Origin: Paracoccus gahaiensis
GTDB taxonomy: Bacteria > Pseudomonadota > Alphaproteobacteria > Rhodobacterales > Rhodobacteraceae
NCBI RefSeq assembly: GCF_005048225.1
Contig: NZ_SUNI01000001.1
Location: forward strand, 372,001 to 436,000
Direction: 5' to 3'
DNA length: 64,000 nucleotides
The notes below the pieces were generated by a model that had not been told where the DNA came from, ran no database searches, and was given only the letters and a program-made list of their open reading frames with translations. The translations under genes and the position numbers were made by a program. Numbering within the stretch: the stretch's first letter is position 1; each line of letters opens with the position of its first letter. Positions 25,665 to 35,139 of this stretch are shown here, one piece after another.

Positions 25665-26651
25665 TCAGACCTCGGTCGCGATCACCGCAAGGCAATCGCC
25701 CGATTGCACGAGGCCCGGAAAATGCCGCGCCGCCACCAGACCCGCGCGATTGGCCGTGACCGTGATCGGCGCCACGCCGGTGCGGTCGGCGGGCCAGATC
25801 TGCGCCAGCGGCTGACCCTCGGAGACGGTGTCGCCCAGATCGGCCAGCGGATGCAGCAGCCCATCGCTTGGCGCGAAGTGAAAGCAGTCGTCGCCGGGCA
25901 TGTCCAGCATCCGGCTGTCCTCGGCGCCCTCGACCTCGCCCGACAGGATGCCCGCATGGCGCAGAACGTTGCGCGCCCCCCGGATGGCGATGCGCGCGCT
26001 GGCGGCTGTGGCGGTGCCGCCGCCGCCCAGTTCGGTGGTGACGAACACCTTGCCCTGCGCCTCGACCTCGGTGTCGAACATGCCGACCGCGTCGATCTCG
26101 CGCATCATCATCGACCAGGGCGCGGCGAAGGCCCGCATCGCCGCCACGCAGGCCGTCTGCTGCGCGTCGTCGTCCAGGTAATGCGCCGCCGCATAGGGCA
26201 GGAAATCCAGCGTCTTGCCGCCCGAATGATAATCCAGCACCAGATCCGAGATCGGCACCAGCGCATGGCTGATGTAATGCGCGATCTTCTGCGTCACGCT
26301 GCCATCGGCTCGGCCCGGAAAGCAGCGGTTCATGTTGATCTGATCGATCGGGCTGACCCGCGTGCCCGCCCGGAAGGCGGGCGCGTTCATCGTCGGCAGG
26401 ATGATGATGCGGCCCTGCACCTGGCCCGGATCAAGCTCCCATGCCAGTTGCTGCAGCGCGATCGGGCCCTCGTATTCGTCGCCGTGATTGCCGCCGGTCA
26501 GCAGCGCCGTGGGCCCTTCCGAGCCCACGATGACGGTCAGCGGGATCAGCACGCTGCCCCAGGCGCTGTCGTTGCGCGAATGGGGCAGGCGCAGGAAGCC
26601 GTGATGCTTGCCGGGCCGGTCCAGCGGGATCGTGGGCTGGACGGCGCTCAT
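25665..26651 (-). CDS. doeB: N-acetyl-diaminobutyrate deacetylase (ectoine breakdown)
   Basis: A 328-residue zinc-dependent deacylase of the succinylglutamate desuccinylase/aspartoacylase family: GGNHGDEYEGPIAL (His and Glu ligands), FPGRADG, DYHSGG (third ligand). In ectoine breakdown it removes acetate from N-alpha-acetyl-L-2,4-diaminobutyrate, giving diaminobutyrate. It is also called EutE. Its start overlaps the stop of doeA by 4 bp, the last gene of the minus-strand operon. Confidence 0.92.
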   Translation of the reverse strand: MSAVQPTIPLDRPGKHHGFLRLPHSRNDSAWGSVLIPLTVIVGSEGPTALLTGGNHGDEYEGPIALQQLAWELDPGQVQGRIIILPTMNAPAFRAGTRVSPIDQINMNRCFPGRADGSVTQKIAHYISHALVPISDLVLDYHSGGKTLDFLPYAAAHYLDDDAQQTACVAAMRAFAAPWSMMMREIDAVGMFDTEVEAQGKVFVTTELGGGGTATAASARIAIRGARNVLRHAGILSGEVEGAEDSRMLDMPGDDCFHFAPSDGLLHPLADLGDTVSEGQPLAQIWPADRTGVAPITVTANRAGLVAARHFPGLVQSGDCLAVIATEV

Positions 26652-27844
26652 GCCTTCACCAGCATCCGGCGCGGGATGGAACAGAACAGCTCGGGCTCGG
26701 CCTCGGTGATGACCAGCGATTCGGTCGTCTCATAGCCCCAGCCCTCCATCCACAGGCCGGTCATGAAGTGGAAGGTCATGCCCGGCTTCAGCTCGGTCCG
26801 GTCGCCCCGGCGCAGCGACATGGTGCGCTCTCCCCAGTCCGGCGGATAGGACAGGCCGATCGGATAGCCGGTGCGGTTGTCCTTGACGATGCCGTAGCGG
26901 TCGAGGACGGTGAAGAAGGCATTGGCGATATCCTCGCAGGTATTGCCCGCGCGGGCGGCGCCCAGACCCGCCTCCATCCCTTCCAGCACGGCCTTCTCGG
27001 CCTCCAGCATCTCCTTCGGCGGCGTGCCCAGGAAGATCGTGCGCGACAGCGGCACATGGTATCGCTGATAGCATCCGGCGATCTCGAAGAAGGTGCCCTC
27101 GTCCACCTTCATCGGCTGGTCGTCCCAGGTCAGGTGCGGGGCGGCGGCATCCGGCCCCGAGGGCAGCAGCGGCACGATGGCGGGATAGTCGCCGCCATGG
27201 CCCGACCATTCGTCATAGCGCAGGCCCGCATCATAGATCTCGGCCACCAGATCGCATTTGCGCTTGCCCACCTCGATCTTGTCGGCGATGCGGCGATGCA
27301 TGCGTTCGACGATCCGCGCCGCCTTGCGCATGTATTGCAGCTCCTTGGGCGTCTTGACCGCACGCTGCCAGCTGACCAGGCCGGTGGCGTCCAGGATCTG
27401 CGCCTCGGGCAACCCGTGGACCAGACGCTCATGTGCCTTGGCCGAGTAGTAGTAGTTGTCCATCTCGACGCCGATGAAGCCGGTATGCCAGCCCTTGTCG
27501 GCCAGCGTGGCCCACAGATAGTCCATCGGGTGCCGTTCGGTCGATTGCACGTAATGGTCCGGATAGCCGATGATGTGATCGTCGCTCATCCAGACGGTGC
27601 GCAGCGCGCCCTGCGCATCCTGCCCGCGCCCGAACCAGATGGGCGCCCCGGTCGGCCCGACGATCACGCATTGATGGACATAGAAGGACCAGCCGTCATA
27701 GCCGGTCAGCCAGGCCATGTTGGACGGATCGCTGACGATCAGCAGATCCAGGCCCAGCTTCTCCATGCTGGCGCGGGTCTTCTTCAGGCGCTCCTCGTAT
27801 TCGGCGGTCGAGAAGCGTTCGGGCGTCCTTTGCAGTTCAGGCAT
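26648..27844 (-). CDS. doeA: Ectoine hydrolase DoeA (EutD), M24 peptidase fold
   Basis: A 398-residue protein with a creatinase-like N-domain and a C-terminal pita-bread M24 domain (DEGTFFEIAGCYQRYHVPLSRTIF). It opens the ectoine ring, giving N-acetyl-diaminobutyrate isomers. The start MPELQRTPERFSTAEYEERL matches the family; ATG 27844 lies inside the end of eutC. In a six-gene array it sits between eutC and doeB as in Ruegeria. Confidence 0.93.
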   Translation of the reverse strand: MPELQRTPERFSTAEYEERLKKTRASMEKLGLDLLIVSDPSNMAWLTGYDGWSFYVHQCVIVGPTGAPIWFGRGQDAQGALRTVWMSDDHIIGYPDHYVQSTERHPMDYLWATLADKGWHTGFIGVEMDNYYYSAKAHERLVHGLPEAQILDATGLVSWQRAVKTPKELQYMRKAARIVERMHRRIADKIEVGKRKCDLVAEIYDAGLRYDEWSGHGGDYPAIVPLLPSGPDAAAPHLTWDDQPMKVDEGTFFEIAGCYQRYHVPLSRTIFLGTPPKEMLEAEKAVLEGMEAGLGAARAGNTCEDIANAFFTVLDRYGIVKDNRTGYPIGLSYPPDWGERTMSLRRGDRTELKPGMTFHFMTGLWMEGWGYETTESLVITEAEPELFCSIPRRMLVKA

Positions 27845-28808
27845 TCGGGTCGTCTTTCGAAAATGCGTCCAGCGCATGGGTGGCAATGGCGGTGTCCTGC
27901 ACGCCGGTGCCGGTCAGATCGCAGATGGTGATCTGGTCGGGGGTCCGGCGTCCGGGATGGGTGCGGGCGATGATCTGGCCCAGTTCGGGATGCTCGCCAT
28001 CAGGCATCGTGCCTGCGGCGATGGCTGTGCGCAGCTCGCCCATCAGGCGGGTCTGGCTGGTGCGGTCCGCGACATAGAGGTCGGCGCGGGCCAGGCAGTC
28101 GGGATGCAGCTCGCCCTTGCCGGGCTGATCGCTGCCCATGGCGGTGATGTGCTGTCCCGGGCGCAGCCAGTCGGCCTGCAGGATCGGCTGCGTCGCGGGG
28201 GTGGTGGTGACGATGATATGGGCCTCTGCCGCCGCCTCGGCGGGATCAGCGGTCGCGGTGACGCTGAAACCGGGGGCGTCCATTTCGCGGGCCAGCACCT
28301 GCGCCTTGGCCGGATCGCGCGCCCAGATCACCGCATGGGTCAGGGGCCGCACCAGCCGCAGGGCCTGCAATTGCAGCCGCGCCTGCATGCCCGCGCCGAA
28401 GATCGCCGCGCGGGTGGCGTCCGGTCGCGCCAGATGCCGCGCGGCCACGCCGCCCGCCGCCGCCGTGCGGATGTCGGTCAGATAGCCATTGTCCAGCAGC
28501 ACCGCCCGGACCCGCCCCGTCAGCGCATCCAGCACCACCATCAACCCCGAGGTTGAGGGCAGCCCGCGCCCCGGATTGTCGAAGAAACCGGGTGAGATCT
28601 TGACCGCAAACCCTTGAAGTCCCGGCACATAGGCGGTCTTGACGTCCACCTCTCCATTCACCTGCGGCAGGTGCATGGACATGACCGGCGGCATGACCAC
28701 GCCGCCCCCCGCCAGCCCGGCGAAGGCGGCCTCCACCACGTCGATGGCGGCCAGGTCCAAGGGCACGCGGGCGCGCAGGTCGGGTTCGGACAAAATCAGC
28801 GGGGTCAT
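27837..28808 (-). CDS. eutC: EutC, ornithine cyclodeaminase-like protein of hydroxyectoine use
   Basis: A 323-residue member of the ornithine cyclodeaminase/mu-crystallin family: Rossmann motif IFGAGMQARLQLQALRL and conserved VDVKTAYVPG and TDIRTAAAGG. In ectoine clusters it works with EutA and EutB, probably to convert hydroxyectoine towards ectoine. Overlaps with eutB and doeA point to one transcript. The exact reaction is still inferred. Confidence 0.9.
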   Translation of the reverse strand: MTPLILSEPDLRARVPLDLAAIDVVEAAFAGLAGGGVVMPPVMSMHLPQVNGEVDVKTAYVPGLQGFAVKISPGFFDNPGRGLPSTSGLMVVLDALTGRVRAVLLDNGYLTDIRTAAAGGVAARHLARPDATRAAIFGAGMQARLQLQALRLVRPLTHAVIWARDPAKAQVLAREMDAPGFSVTATADPAEAAAEAHIIVTTTPATQPILQADWLRPGQHITAMGSDQPGKGELHPDCLARADLYVADRTSQTRLMGELRTAIAAGTMPDGEHPELGQIIARTHPGRRTPDQITICDLTGTGVQDTAIATHALDAFSKDDPNA

Positions 28809-29752
28809 GCGGCCTCCAGCAGCCGGGCATGCTGTGCGGGGTCGATATTGGCGCCCGACAGGATCAGGACCAGCGGGAACGGCCCCTGAAGGCGCCCCGC
28901 CAGAACGGCGGCGGCGCCCACGGCGGCGGCGCCCTCGACCACATGGCCCTCGGATGCCAGATGCCGGATGCCGGCGGCGATCTGATCCTCGGTCAGCAGG
29001 ATCAGGTCGTCCATCAGGTCGCGCACCATCGGGAAGGTCAGCCGATTGCCCAGCCCGATCCCGCCGCCCAGACTGTCGGCCAGCGTCGCCAATTCGGTGA
29101 CCTCGACAGGATGCCCGGCGGCCAAACTTGCCGCCATGGCGGCGCCGCGCTCCATGCTGATCCCGATGATGCGGATATCGGGACGCAGCGCCTTGGCGGC
29201 CGCCGCGACCCCCGCCAGCAGACCGCCGCCCGAGAGAGGCACGCCGATGCTGGGGGCCTGCGGGATCTGGTCCAGGATCTCCAGCGCCAGCGTGCCTTGC
29301 CCGGCGATCACGTCCGCATGGTCGAAGGGCGGGATCAGCGCGAAGCCCTCGTCGCGGGCCAGACGGTGCGCCTCGACGAAGGCATCGTCCTGGCTGTCGC
29401 CGATGATCCGCGCCTCGGCGCCAAGCGCGCGGATCGCCTCCAGCTTGTTGGCGGGCACCAGGCGCGACATGCAGATCACCGCGCGCAGCCCCCGGGCGCG
29501 GGCCGCATGGGCCAGCGCGCGGCCGTGATTGCCGGTCGAGGCGGTGGTGACCCCCGCCACATCCCCCAGCCCCGCCACGGCATTGGTCGCACCGCGCAGC
29601 TTGAAGGCGCCGGTGGTCTGGCGGTGTTCCAGCTTCAGCCAGACCTCGCCCCCCGCCCGCGCCGACAGGGCGTCCGACAGGGCCACGGGGGTGCGCAGCA
29701 CATCGCGTCCGATGCGGTCCCGGGCGGCCAGAACCTGATCCAGCCCTACCAT
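28805..29752 (-). CDS. eutB: EutB, threonine dehydratase-like PLP enzyme
   Basis: A 315-residue fold-type II PLP enzyme: Lys51 in TTGAFKLRGATNA forms the Schiff base, with ASTGNHGRAL and the glycine loop PLSGGGLLAGVA binding phosphate. In hydroxyectoine catabolism it may eliminate water from a hydroxyectoine-derived intermediate. It overlaps eutA by 7 bp and eutC by 4 bp. Confidence 0.92.
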   Translation of the reverse strand: MVGLDQVLAARDRIGRDVLRTPVALSDALSARAGGEVWLKLEHRQTTGAFKLRGATNAVAGLGDVAGVTTASTGNHGRALAHAARARGLRAVICMSRLVPANKLEAIRALGAEARIIGDSQDDAFVEAHRLARDEGFALIPPFDHADVIAGQGTLALEILDQIPQAPSIGVPLSGGGLLAGVAAAAKALRPDIRIIGISMERGAAMAASLAAGHPVEVTELATLADSLGGGIGLGNRLTFPMVRDLMDDLILLTEDQIAAGIRHLASEGHVVEGAAAVGAAAVLAGRLQGPFPLVLILSGANIDPAQHARLLEAA

Positions 29753-30450
29753 GTGCGCGCCCGGAACAGCGCGCCGGGGCCGGTCGCAGGGATTGCCGCC
29801 TGATCCAGCATCGCCCAGAACAGCGCCTGGTTCGAGGTCAGGACCGGCTTGCCAAGCCTCGCCTCCAGCTCGTCGATCAGATCCAGCGCGGGCAGCGCAG
29901 TGCAGGACATGAACAGCGCCTGCGCATCGGGATGGTCGCTGTCCTCGGCCATCTCGAGGATCTCGGCGTCGCGCAGCATCGCCATGTCGCGGTCGTCGGC
30001 ATGGCCCATCGAGCTGCGCCGCAGCACCTGCACGCCGTGCTTCTGGAAATGATCGCCCACCAGATCTGTCGTCGCCGCCAGATAGGGCGTCATCAGCGCC
30101 ACCCGGTCCAGCCCAAGCGCCGAAAAGCCCCGCAGCGCCGCGCCCGCAGGCGTGGTGACGGGCGCGCGCCCGCCCGCCAGCGCCTCGATCTCGTCACCCA
30201 GCACTGCCGAGGCCGAGGTGCAGCCGAAGCCGATCCCCGCCAGCGGGACGCCCGGCACCAGCAGGTCCACCGCCGCGCGCAGGCGCGGGCCGGTCCGGCG
30301 CAGGTTCTCCTCGGTCGTGGGATTGTCGAAGGCGATGCGGGTCACGTGCAGCTGCGTGTCGCGCGGCATCAGCCGGGCTCCATCGCCCTCGATGGTCATG
30401 TCGGTGGCCAGGATCACCAGGCCGAAGCGGGTCAGGCTGTCGCGGCGCAT
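29746..30450 (-). CDS. eutA: EutA, Asp/Glu racemase-family protein
   Basis: A 234-residue member of the maleate isomerase/Asp-Glu racemase family with two catalytic-type cysteines, in GFGCTSASAV and FMSCTALPALD. It is the first of the eutABC trio and starts 4 bp after the TRAP large subunit ends; Ruegeria has a universal stress protein gene at this junction which is absent here. Proposed role: stereochemical conversion of hydroxyectoine or its product. Confidence 0.9.
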   Translation of the reverse strand: MRRDSLTRFGLVILATDMTIEGDGARLMPRDTQLHVTRIAFDNPTTEENLRRTGPRLRAAVDLLVPGVPLAGIGFGCTSASAVLGDEIEALAGGRAPVTTPAGAALRGFSALGLDRVALMTPYLAATTDLVGDHFQKHGVQVLRRSSMGHADDRDMAMLRDAEILEMAEDSDHPDAQALFMSCTALPALDLIDELEARLGKPVLTSNQALFWAMLDQAAIPATGPGALFRARTW

Positions 30451-30454
30451 GGAT

Positions 30455-31741
30455 CTATTCCGCCATCGCCAGATCGCGCAGGAACAGCGCGATCTGCGGG
30501 AAGAAGATCAGCAGCGCCGAGACCGACAGCAGGATGATGATGAAGGGCGGGGTGCCGCGGATCACCTCCCAATAGGGCCTCCGGAACACGGCGATGGCCG
30601 TGAAGATGTCGCAGCCGAAGGGGGGCGTGGCACTGCCGATGGCCACCTGCAGCGTCACGATGGTGCCGACCAGCACCGGGTCCAGGCCCGTCGCCTGCAC
30701 CACGGGCGCGAAGATCGGCACCAGGATCAGGATCACCACGATCGGGTCGACGAACATGCAGCCGATGAAGAAGGCGACCGAGATGGTGAAGAGGACACCG
30801 TAGGGCCCCATCTCGTCGATGCCGATGCCGCCCAGGATGGCCTGCGGGATCTGCGCGAAGCTGATGACATAGCTGAAGGCCGCGCCCGCCCCGACCAGGA
30901 TGAACACGACCGCCGTGATCAGCCCCGTCGATTTCGCCGTCGCATACAGCTGGCGCGGGGTGACCTCGCGAAAGACGATCATCTCCAGCACGATGGCGTA
31001 GAGGACGCAGGCGGCGGCGGCCTCGGTTGGCGAGAAGATGCCGCCATAGATGCCGCCGATGATGATCGCCGGAAAGCCCAGGGGCCAGATCGCGCGGCGC
31101 ATCGCGCGCAGGCGTTCGAACCAGGTGGCGGCGGGCTCGGTCGGCACGTTGTGGCGCACGGCATAGATGTAGGAATAGATAGAGAACAGCAGCAGGATCA
31201 GCAGCCCCGGCCCGATCCCCGCCAGGAACAGTTCGGAAATCGAGGTGCCAGACACCACGCCATAGATGATCATCCCGATGGACGGCGGGATCAGGAAGGC
31301 GATGTCCGAGGCATTGATGATCAGCGCCAGGGAAAAGCGGTCGCTGTAGCCCGCCTTCAGCAGGCGCGGGCGCAGCGGGCCGCCCACCGCCACCACGGTC
31401 GCCTGCGTCGAACCCGACACCGCGCCGAACATCGTGCAGGCCCCGGCGGTCGAGATCGCGAGCCCGCCCTTGATATGGCCCAGAAAGGCCATGACCAGAT
31501 CGATCAGCCGCTCGGCCGACTGGCCGCGGGTCATGATCTCGGCCGCGAAGATGAACATCGGCACGGCGATCAGGCTGGCGGGCTGGATGCCCGCGACGAC
31601 CTGCTGGACCAGCGTCTCCAGCTGTCCTAGCCCCCCGAAGAGGCCCACGAAGCCGACCATCGAGCCGATGATCAGCGGAACCATCATCGGAAATCCCAGC
31701 AGCAGCAGCACGATCATCGTGCCCAGAATGGCGGCGGTCAT
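30455..31741 (-). CDS. uehC: Ectoine TRAP transporter large membrane subunit
   Basis: A 428-residue DctM-family protein with about 12 membrane helices; motifs such as GRFVFG-type segments are in the small subunit, while here [35 protein letters not shown] and [14 protein letters not shown] are typical of TRAP large subunits. It carries substrate using a sodium gradient. Start overlaps the uehB stop by 4 bp. Confidence 0.93.
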   Translation of the reverse strand: MTAAILGTMIVLLLLGFPMMVPLIIGSMVGFVGLFGGLGQLETLVQQVVAGIQPASLIAVPMFIFAAEIMTRGQSAERLIDLVMAFLGHIKGGLAISTAGACTMFGAVSGSTQATVVAVGGPLRPRLLKAGYSDRFSLALIINASDIAFLIPPSIGMIIYGVVSGTSISELFLAGIGPGLLILLLFSIYSYIYAVRHNVPTEPAATWFERLRAMRRAIWPLGFPAIIIGGIYGGIFSPTEAAAACVLYAIVLEMIVFREVTPRQLYATAKSTGLITAVVFILVGAGAAFSYVISFAQIPQAILGGIGIDEMGPYGVLFTISVAFFIGCMFVDPIVVILILVPIFAPVVQATGLDPVLVGTIVTLQVAIGSATPPFGCDIFTAIAVFRRPYWEVIRGTPPFIIILLSVSALLIFFPQIALFLRDLAMAE

Positions 31742-32436
31742 GGGGCGCTGTCCTTGTGCGGCAGGTCATAACCGTCGCGCGTGGCGGTCGACAGCCAGAT
31801 TTCGGGATCGGTCAGGTTCTTCAGCGCGGTCAGCGCATATTGCAGTCCGGTCAGGAACAGGCCCGCCGGCACCCAGACCAGGATCCACCATTGCGGGATG
31901 CTGAGCGCGGGCAGCACCCGGCCCCGCCCGGCAGTGGTCATCACATAGGACAGCGCGTACCAGGACAGGGCCAGCAGCAGCACCGCCGTCACGGTCGAGA
32001 TGATGACCATCATCGCCTTGCGCGCCCGGAAGGGCAGCGCGTCGGTGATGGCCGACATGCGGATATGCCGCCCGTGCCGCGCCGCGTAGGAGATGCCCGC
32101 GAAGGTGATCAGCACGATCAGCCCCTGGTTCACCTCTTCCGCGAAGTACAGCGAGCGCCCGAAGACGAAGCGCCCGACGACGTTGGCCACGGTCATCCCG
32201 GCCATGGCGAGGACGCCGAAGGCCAGGCAGAACGCCTCCAGCCGCGCGATGCCCTTGTCCAGCAGGCCAAGCGGCCCCGGCAGACCAGAATCGTACAGCG
32301 AATCGTCGATGTCGTCCTGCGCCTGCGTCGCCTCGGCGGCGGCCAGGACCTCAGCATCGACGGTCGCGGTTCGGTGTTCGGGGGAAGCATCGTCGGGGCC
32401 AGGCCCGCCGGGATCGACATCGCGCGTCATGGCCAC
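31738..32436 (-). CDS. uehB: Ectoine TRAP transporter small membrane subunit
   Basis: A 232-residue DctQ-family protein. The first roughly 60 residues are acidic and cytoplasmic; four helices follow, with [20 protein letters not shown] as the family signature. It pairs with UehC. A second ATG at 32430 could be the start. The long acidic leader before the first helix is longer than in average DctQ proteins. Confidence 0.92.
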   Translation of the reverse strand: MAMTRDVDPGGPGPDDASPEHRTATVDAEVLAAAEATQAQDDIDDSLYDSGLPGPLGLLDKGIARLEAFCLAFGVLAMAGMTVANVVGRFVFGRSLYFAEEVNQGLIVLITFAGISYAARHGRHIRMSAITDALPFRARKAMMVIISTVTAVLLLALSWYALSYVMTTAGRGRVLPALSIPQWWILVWVPAGLFLTGLQYALTALKNLTDPEIWLSTATRDGYDLPHKDSAP

Positions 32437-32461
32437 CTGTGCCTCGGAAAGGTTGGTCGGA

Positions 32462-32491
32462 GGACCCGGCCGCAGTCCTGCGGCCGGGTCC
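32462..32491 (-). promoter_or_regulatory. 13-bp hairpin between uehA and uehB
   Basis: GGACCCGGCCGCA (32462-32474) pairs fully with TGCGGCCGGGTCC (32479-32491), loop of 4. It fills most of the 69-bp uehA-uehB gap. Such hairpins after a binding-protein gene often raise its mRNA above that of the membrane subunits; no T-run follows. Confidence 0.6.
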
Positions 32492-32505
32492 CGATGGGGG
32501 TGGCC

Positions 32506-33516
32506 TCAGCCGGCGGCTGCGGCCTCGAGGTCGGCCTTCATCTGGTCCAGCACCTCCTGGGCGCGCGGACCGCCGATCTCGAGGAAGGTCGCCTCGACAT
32601 CGGCTGCCGTCTCGCGGAAGGGAGCGCGCTGTTCCTCGGTCAGCGTGGTGACGGTCATGTCGGGCTTGGCCTCCATGATCGCCTCCAGCGCGGTCTCGGT
32701 CAGGCCCTGCTGATAGTCGATGATGTGGTCGAAGGCGGCATCGGCCGCGGCCTGGATCACCTGCTGGTCGGCCTCGTCGAGGCCTGCGAAGAACTCCTGA
32801 TTGGCCATCAGCGCGGTGGTGAAGTTGTTGTGGCCAAGCCGGGTGATGTGGTCGGTGACCTCGTACATCCGCGTCGATTCGATGAAGAAGGCCGGGTTCT
32901 CCTGACCGTCGATGATGCCGGTCTGCAGACCGCCATAGGTCTCGCCCCAAGGCAGCGGCGTCGGCGTGGCGCCGAAGGCGCGATAGCTTTCGACCAGCAG
33001 CGGGTTGGTCATCACGCGGACCTTGACGTTGTCCAGATCGGCGGGGCTTTCCACCGGGGTCTTCGTGGTCAGCATGACCTCGCCCTCGGGATACATCTTC
33101 AGCAGCTCCAGCCCCTGTTCAGCATAAAGCTCGGGGAAGATGCTGGTGATGGTTTCCGAGTTGCGGAAGAAGCTAACCAACTGGTCCTGATCCTCGGGCA
33201 GCAGGTAGGGCACGAAGAAGACCTGCGCCTCGGGGATCAGCGCGCCGGTGAAGCCGGGCGACTGGTTCACGAACTGCAGGATGCCCGACTGCGCCTGTTC
33301 CATGATGTTGTCGGATTCGCCGAGCGTCCCGAAGGGGAACAGCTGGACCTCGTGGTCGGAATTGGCCTCGACCTCTTCCTTGAACTTCTGGGCATAGACG
33401 CCCTGGACCTCGTCCAGAGCCTCTTCGAAGGCATAGCGCCAGGTGTCGGCGAAGGCGGTGCCGGAGCCCAGGATCAGGGCGGTGACGCTGGCGGTGGTGA
33501 GTGTCTTGAAGGTCAT
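32506..33516 (-). CDS. uehA: Ectoine/hydroxyectoine TRAP substrate-binding protein
   Basis: A 336-residue DctP-family periplasmic protein with a signal peptide (MTFKTLTTASVTALILGSGT, cut near AFA-D) and TRAP motifs such as MTNPLLVESYRAFGATPTPLP and WGETYGGLQTGIIDGQENP. It captures ectoines and hands them to UehBC. ATG 33516 has GGAGAG upstream. First gene of the ueh-eut-doe operon, with enuR ending 160 bp upstream. Confidence 0.93.
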   Translation of the reverse strand: MTFKTLTTASVTALILGSGTAFADTWRYAFEEALDEVQGVYAQKFKEEVEANSDHEVQLFPFGTLGESDNIMEQAQSGILQFVNQSPGFTGALIPEAQVFFVPYLLPEDQDQLVSFFRNSETITSIFPELYAEQGLELLKMYPEGEVMLTTKTPVESPADLDNVKVRVMTNPLLVESYRAFGATPTPLPWGETYGGLQTGIIDGQENPAFFIESTRMYEVTDHITRLGHNNFTTALMANQEFFAGLDEADQQVIQAAADAAFDHIIDYQQGLTETALEAIMEAKPDMTVTTLTEEQRAPFRETAADVEATFLEIGGPRAQEVLDQMKADLEAAAAG

Positions 33517-33634
33517 GATCTCTCCTGTCGACGGGCACGCGTGATGCAACGGCATCCGGCGCCTCGGGTTGCAAGATTCGGGCAGATTTACCCGTCCAAG
33601 CTTGGCCCGAGAGTTCGGACGAAGCGGATTCCAA

Positions 33635-33663
33635 GTCAATTTCTATATTAAATCATGACAATT
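33635..33663 (-). promoter_or_regulatory. AT-rich direct repeats in the uehA promoter region (possible EnuR site)
   Basis: GTCAATT (33635-33641) and GACAATT (33657-33663) lie 22 bp apart, about two helical turns, around an AT-rich core that stands out in this GC-rich DNA. MocR-type regulators commonly bind direct repeats of this kind. The operator role is inferred; no clear -10/-35 pair was found. Confidence 0.4.
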
Positions 33664-33676
33664 CTGGGGCCGAGAG

Positions 33677-35074
33677 TCAAACCGACGGCTTCACAAGCCC
33701 ATTCTGGGCAGGCTCGCCGGGGGGCAGGACTGCCGAAACGATGCGCAGGGCCTGCTCCAGATCGCGCATCGGCGCCCCCCCGATCGAGACCCGCAGCGCC
33801 GGCCCCTGCGGCCGCATCGCAAAGCCCGCGCCGGGGGCCAGCGCGACCTGCCGGTCCAGCGCCTTGGCCAGGGTCCGCGCCTCGTCGCAGCCGGGCGGCA
33901 GCGGCAGCCAGCGGTGCAGCCCATGCAGGAAACCCTGCGATCCGGGCAGGATGCGGGCGGCCAGCCGGTTGCGCGCCGCCAGCTCGCTCCGCTGCGCGGC
34001 CAGCAGCGTCTCGGCGGTGCCGCCGGTGATCCAGTCCTGCGCAATCTCGGCCATCAGCGGCGTCGCCATCCAGGCCATCGACAGATGCCGGTTCAGCGCG
34101 ACCTCTGCCAAATTTTCGGGCATGGCAAGAAAACCGAGCCGCAGCCCCGGCGACAGGCATTTCGAGAGGCCGGTGAAGTAGAAGCTGCGCTCGGGGGCAA
34201 AGCTGGACAGGGCGGGGGGTCGGCGCGGCGGCATGGGGCCGGTCGGGTCGCTTTCCAGAATCACCAGCCCGGCCCCTGCGGCGGCCTGGGCCAGCGCCTC
34301 GCGCCGGTCGCGGTCCATGATCCGGGCCGAGGGGCCGCCGCCCGAGGGCAGCAGGAACACCGCCTTCATCCGTCCGCCCGCCGCCCGCGCCGCCGCGATC
34401 AGCGCATCGGGATCCATGCCGCGATCGTCGCCCGCGATCCCCTTCAGCCGCAGATGCAGGTGCAGCGCGGCGGGGCGCAGGGTGTGGCAGGTGGTCTCTT
34501 CGGTGGCGATGATGTCGCCGGGCTGGGCGGCGCAGGACAGGGCCACGAACATCGCGGGCGTGGTGCCGTTGGTGATCAGGATGCGCTGCGCCGGCACCAC
34601 CATCCCGCAGCGCGCCAGCCAGGCCGCCGCCATCCCGCCATAGAGCGCCATGGTCTGCCGGGGCCGGAAGGACATCATCGCGGAGGCCGGCAACCGGTCC
34701 GACAGGCGCACCAGCGTCTCCGACCAGGCTTGGGCGATCTGCGGCAGGGCCACCGGAGTCATCATCGACAGGTCGATGGGGGGCCGGTCGGTGGGCGCGC
34801 GGAACCACGGCACCTCGATCGTCTCGCGCGGGCCGCGCTTGACGAAGCTGCCCCGCCCCACCTCGCCCGAGATCAGGTCGGCGCGGATCAGCTCCTCATA
34901 GGCGCGGCTGACGGTCTGCACGCTGACGCCCAACTGCCAGGCCAGATCGCGATGCGGCGGCAGGCGGGCCCCGGGCGCAAGGCTGCCCGCGTCGATGGCG
35001 GCGGCCACCCCCTGGGCGAGGCTGCGATAGGCGGGGCGGGTGATATCCGTTCGACGGAGGGGCCAATGCGACAT
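33677..35074 (-). CDS. enuR: EnuR, MocR/GntR-family regulator of ectoine use
   Basis: A 465-residue protein: GntR winged helix (residues 1-80, RLPPHRDLAWQLGVSVQTVSRAYEEL) fused to an aminotransferase-like domain whose PLP lysine is Lys305 in FTGLSKCLSPGLRLGF. EnuR binds PLP and a diaminobutyrate-type inducer and represses ectoine genes. ATG 35074 chosen over 35131, which would add 19 residues from the spacer. It lies upstream of uehA on the same strand and diverges from the AsnC gene. Confidence 0.93.
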   Translation of the reverse strand: MSHWPLRRTDITRPAYRSLAQGVAAAIDAGSLAPGARLPPHRDLAWQLGVSVQTVSRAYEELIRADLISGEVGRGSFVKRGPRETIEVPWFRAPTDRPPIDLSMMTPVALPQIAQAWSETLVRLSDRLPASAMMSFRPRQTMALYGGMAAAWLARCGMVVPAQRILITNGTTPAMFVALSCAAQPGDIIATEETTCHTLRPAALHLHLRLKGIAGDDRGMDPDALIAAARAAGGRMKAVFLLPSGGGPSARIMDRDRREALAQAAAGAGLVILESDPTGPMPPRRPPALSSFAPERSFYFTGLSKCLSPGLRLGFLAMPENLAEVALNRHLSMAWMATPLMAEIAQDWITGGTAETLLAAQRSELAARNRLAARILPGSQGFLHGLHRWLPLPPGCDEARTLAKALDRQVALAPGAGFAMRPQGPALRVSIGGAPMRDLEQALRIVSAVLPPGEPAQNGLVKPSV

Positions 35075-35139
35075 GGCCCGCAGGATCGCGTGGCCGGGCC
35101 CGATTGACAAGCCGCGCCGCGCCGGGAACAACCGCCCCC

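Noticed and set aside
35104-35109. TTGACA as the -35 box of the AsnC gene
   Set aside because: No acceptable -10 box lies 16-18 bases downstream, and the start codon follows too closely; it also serves as a TTG alternative start.
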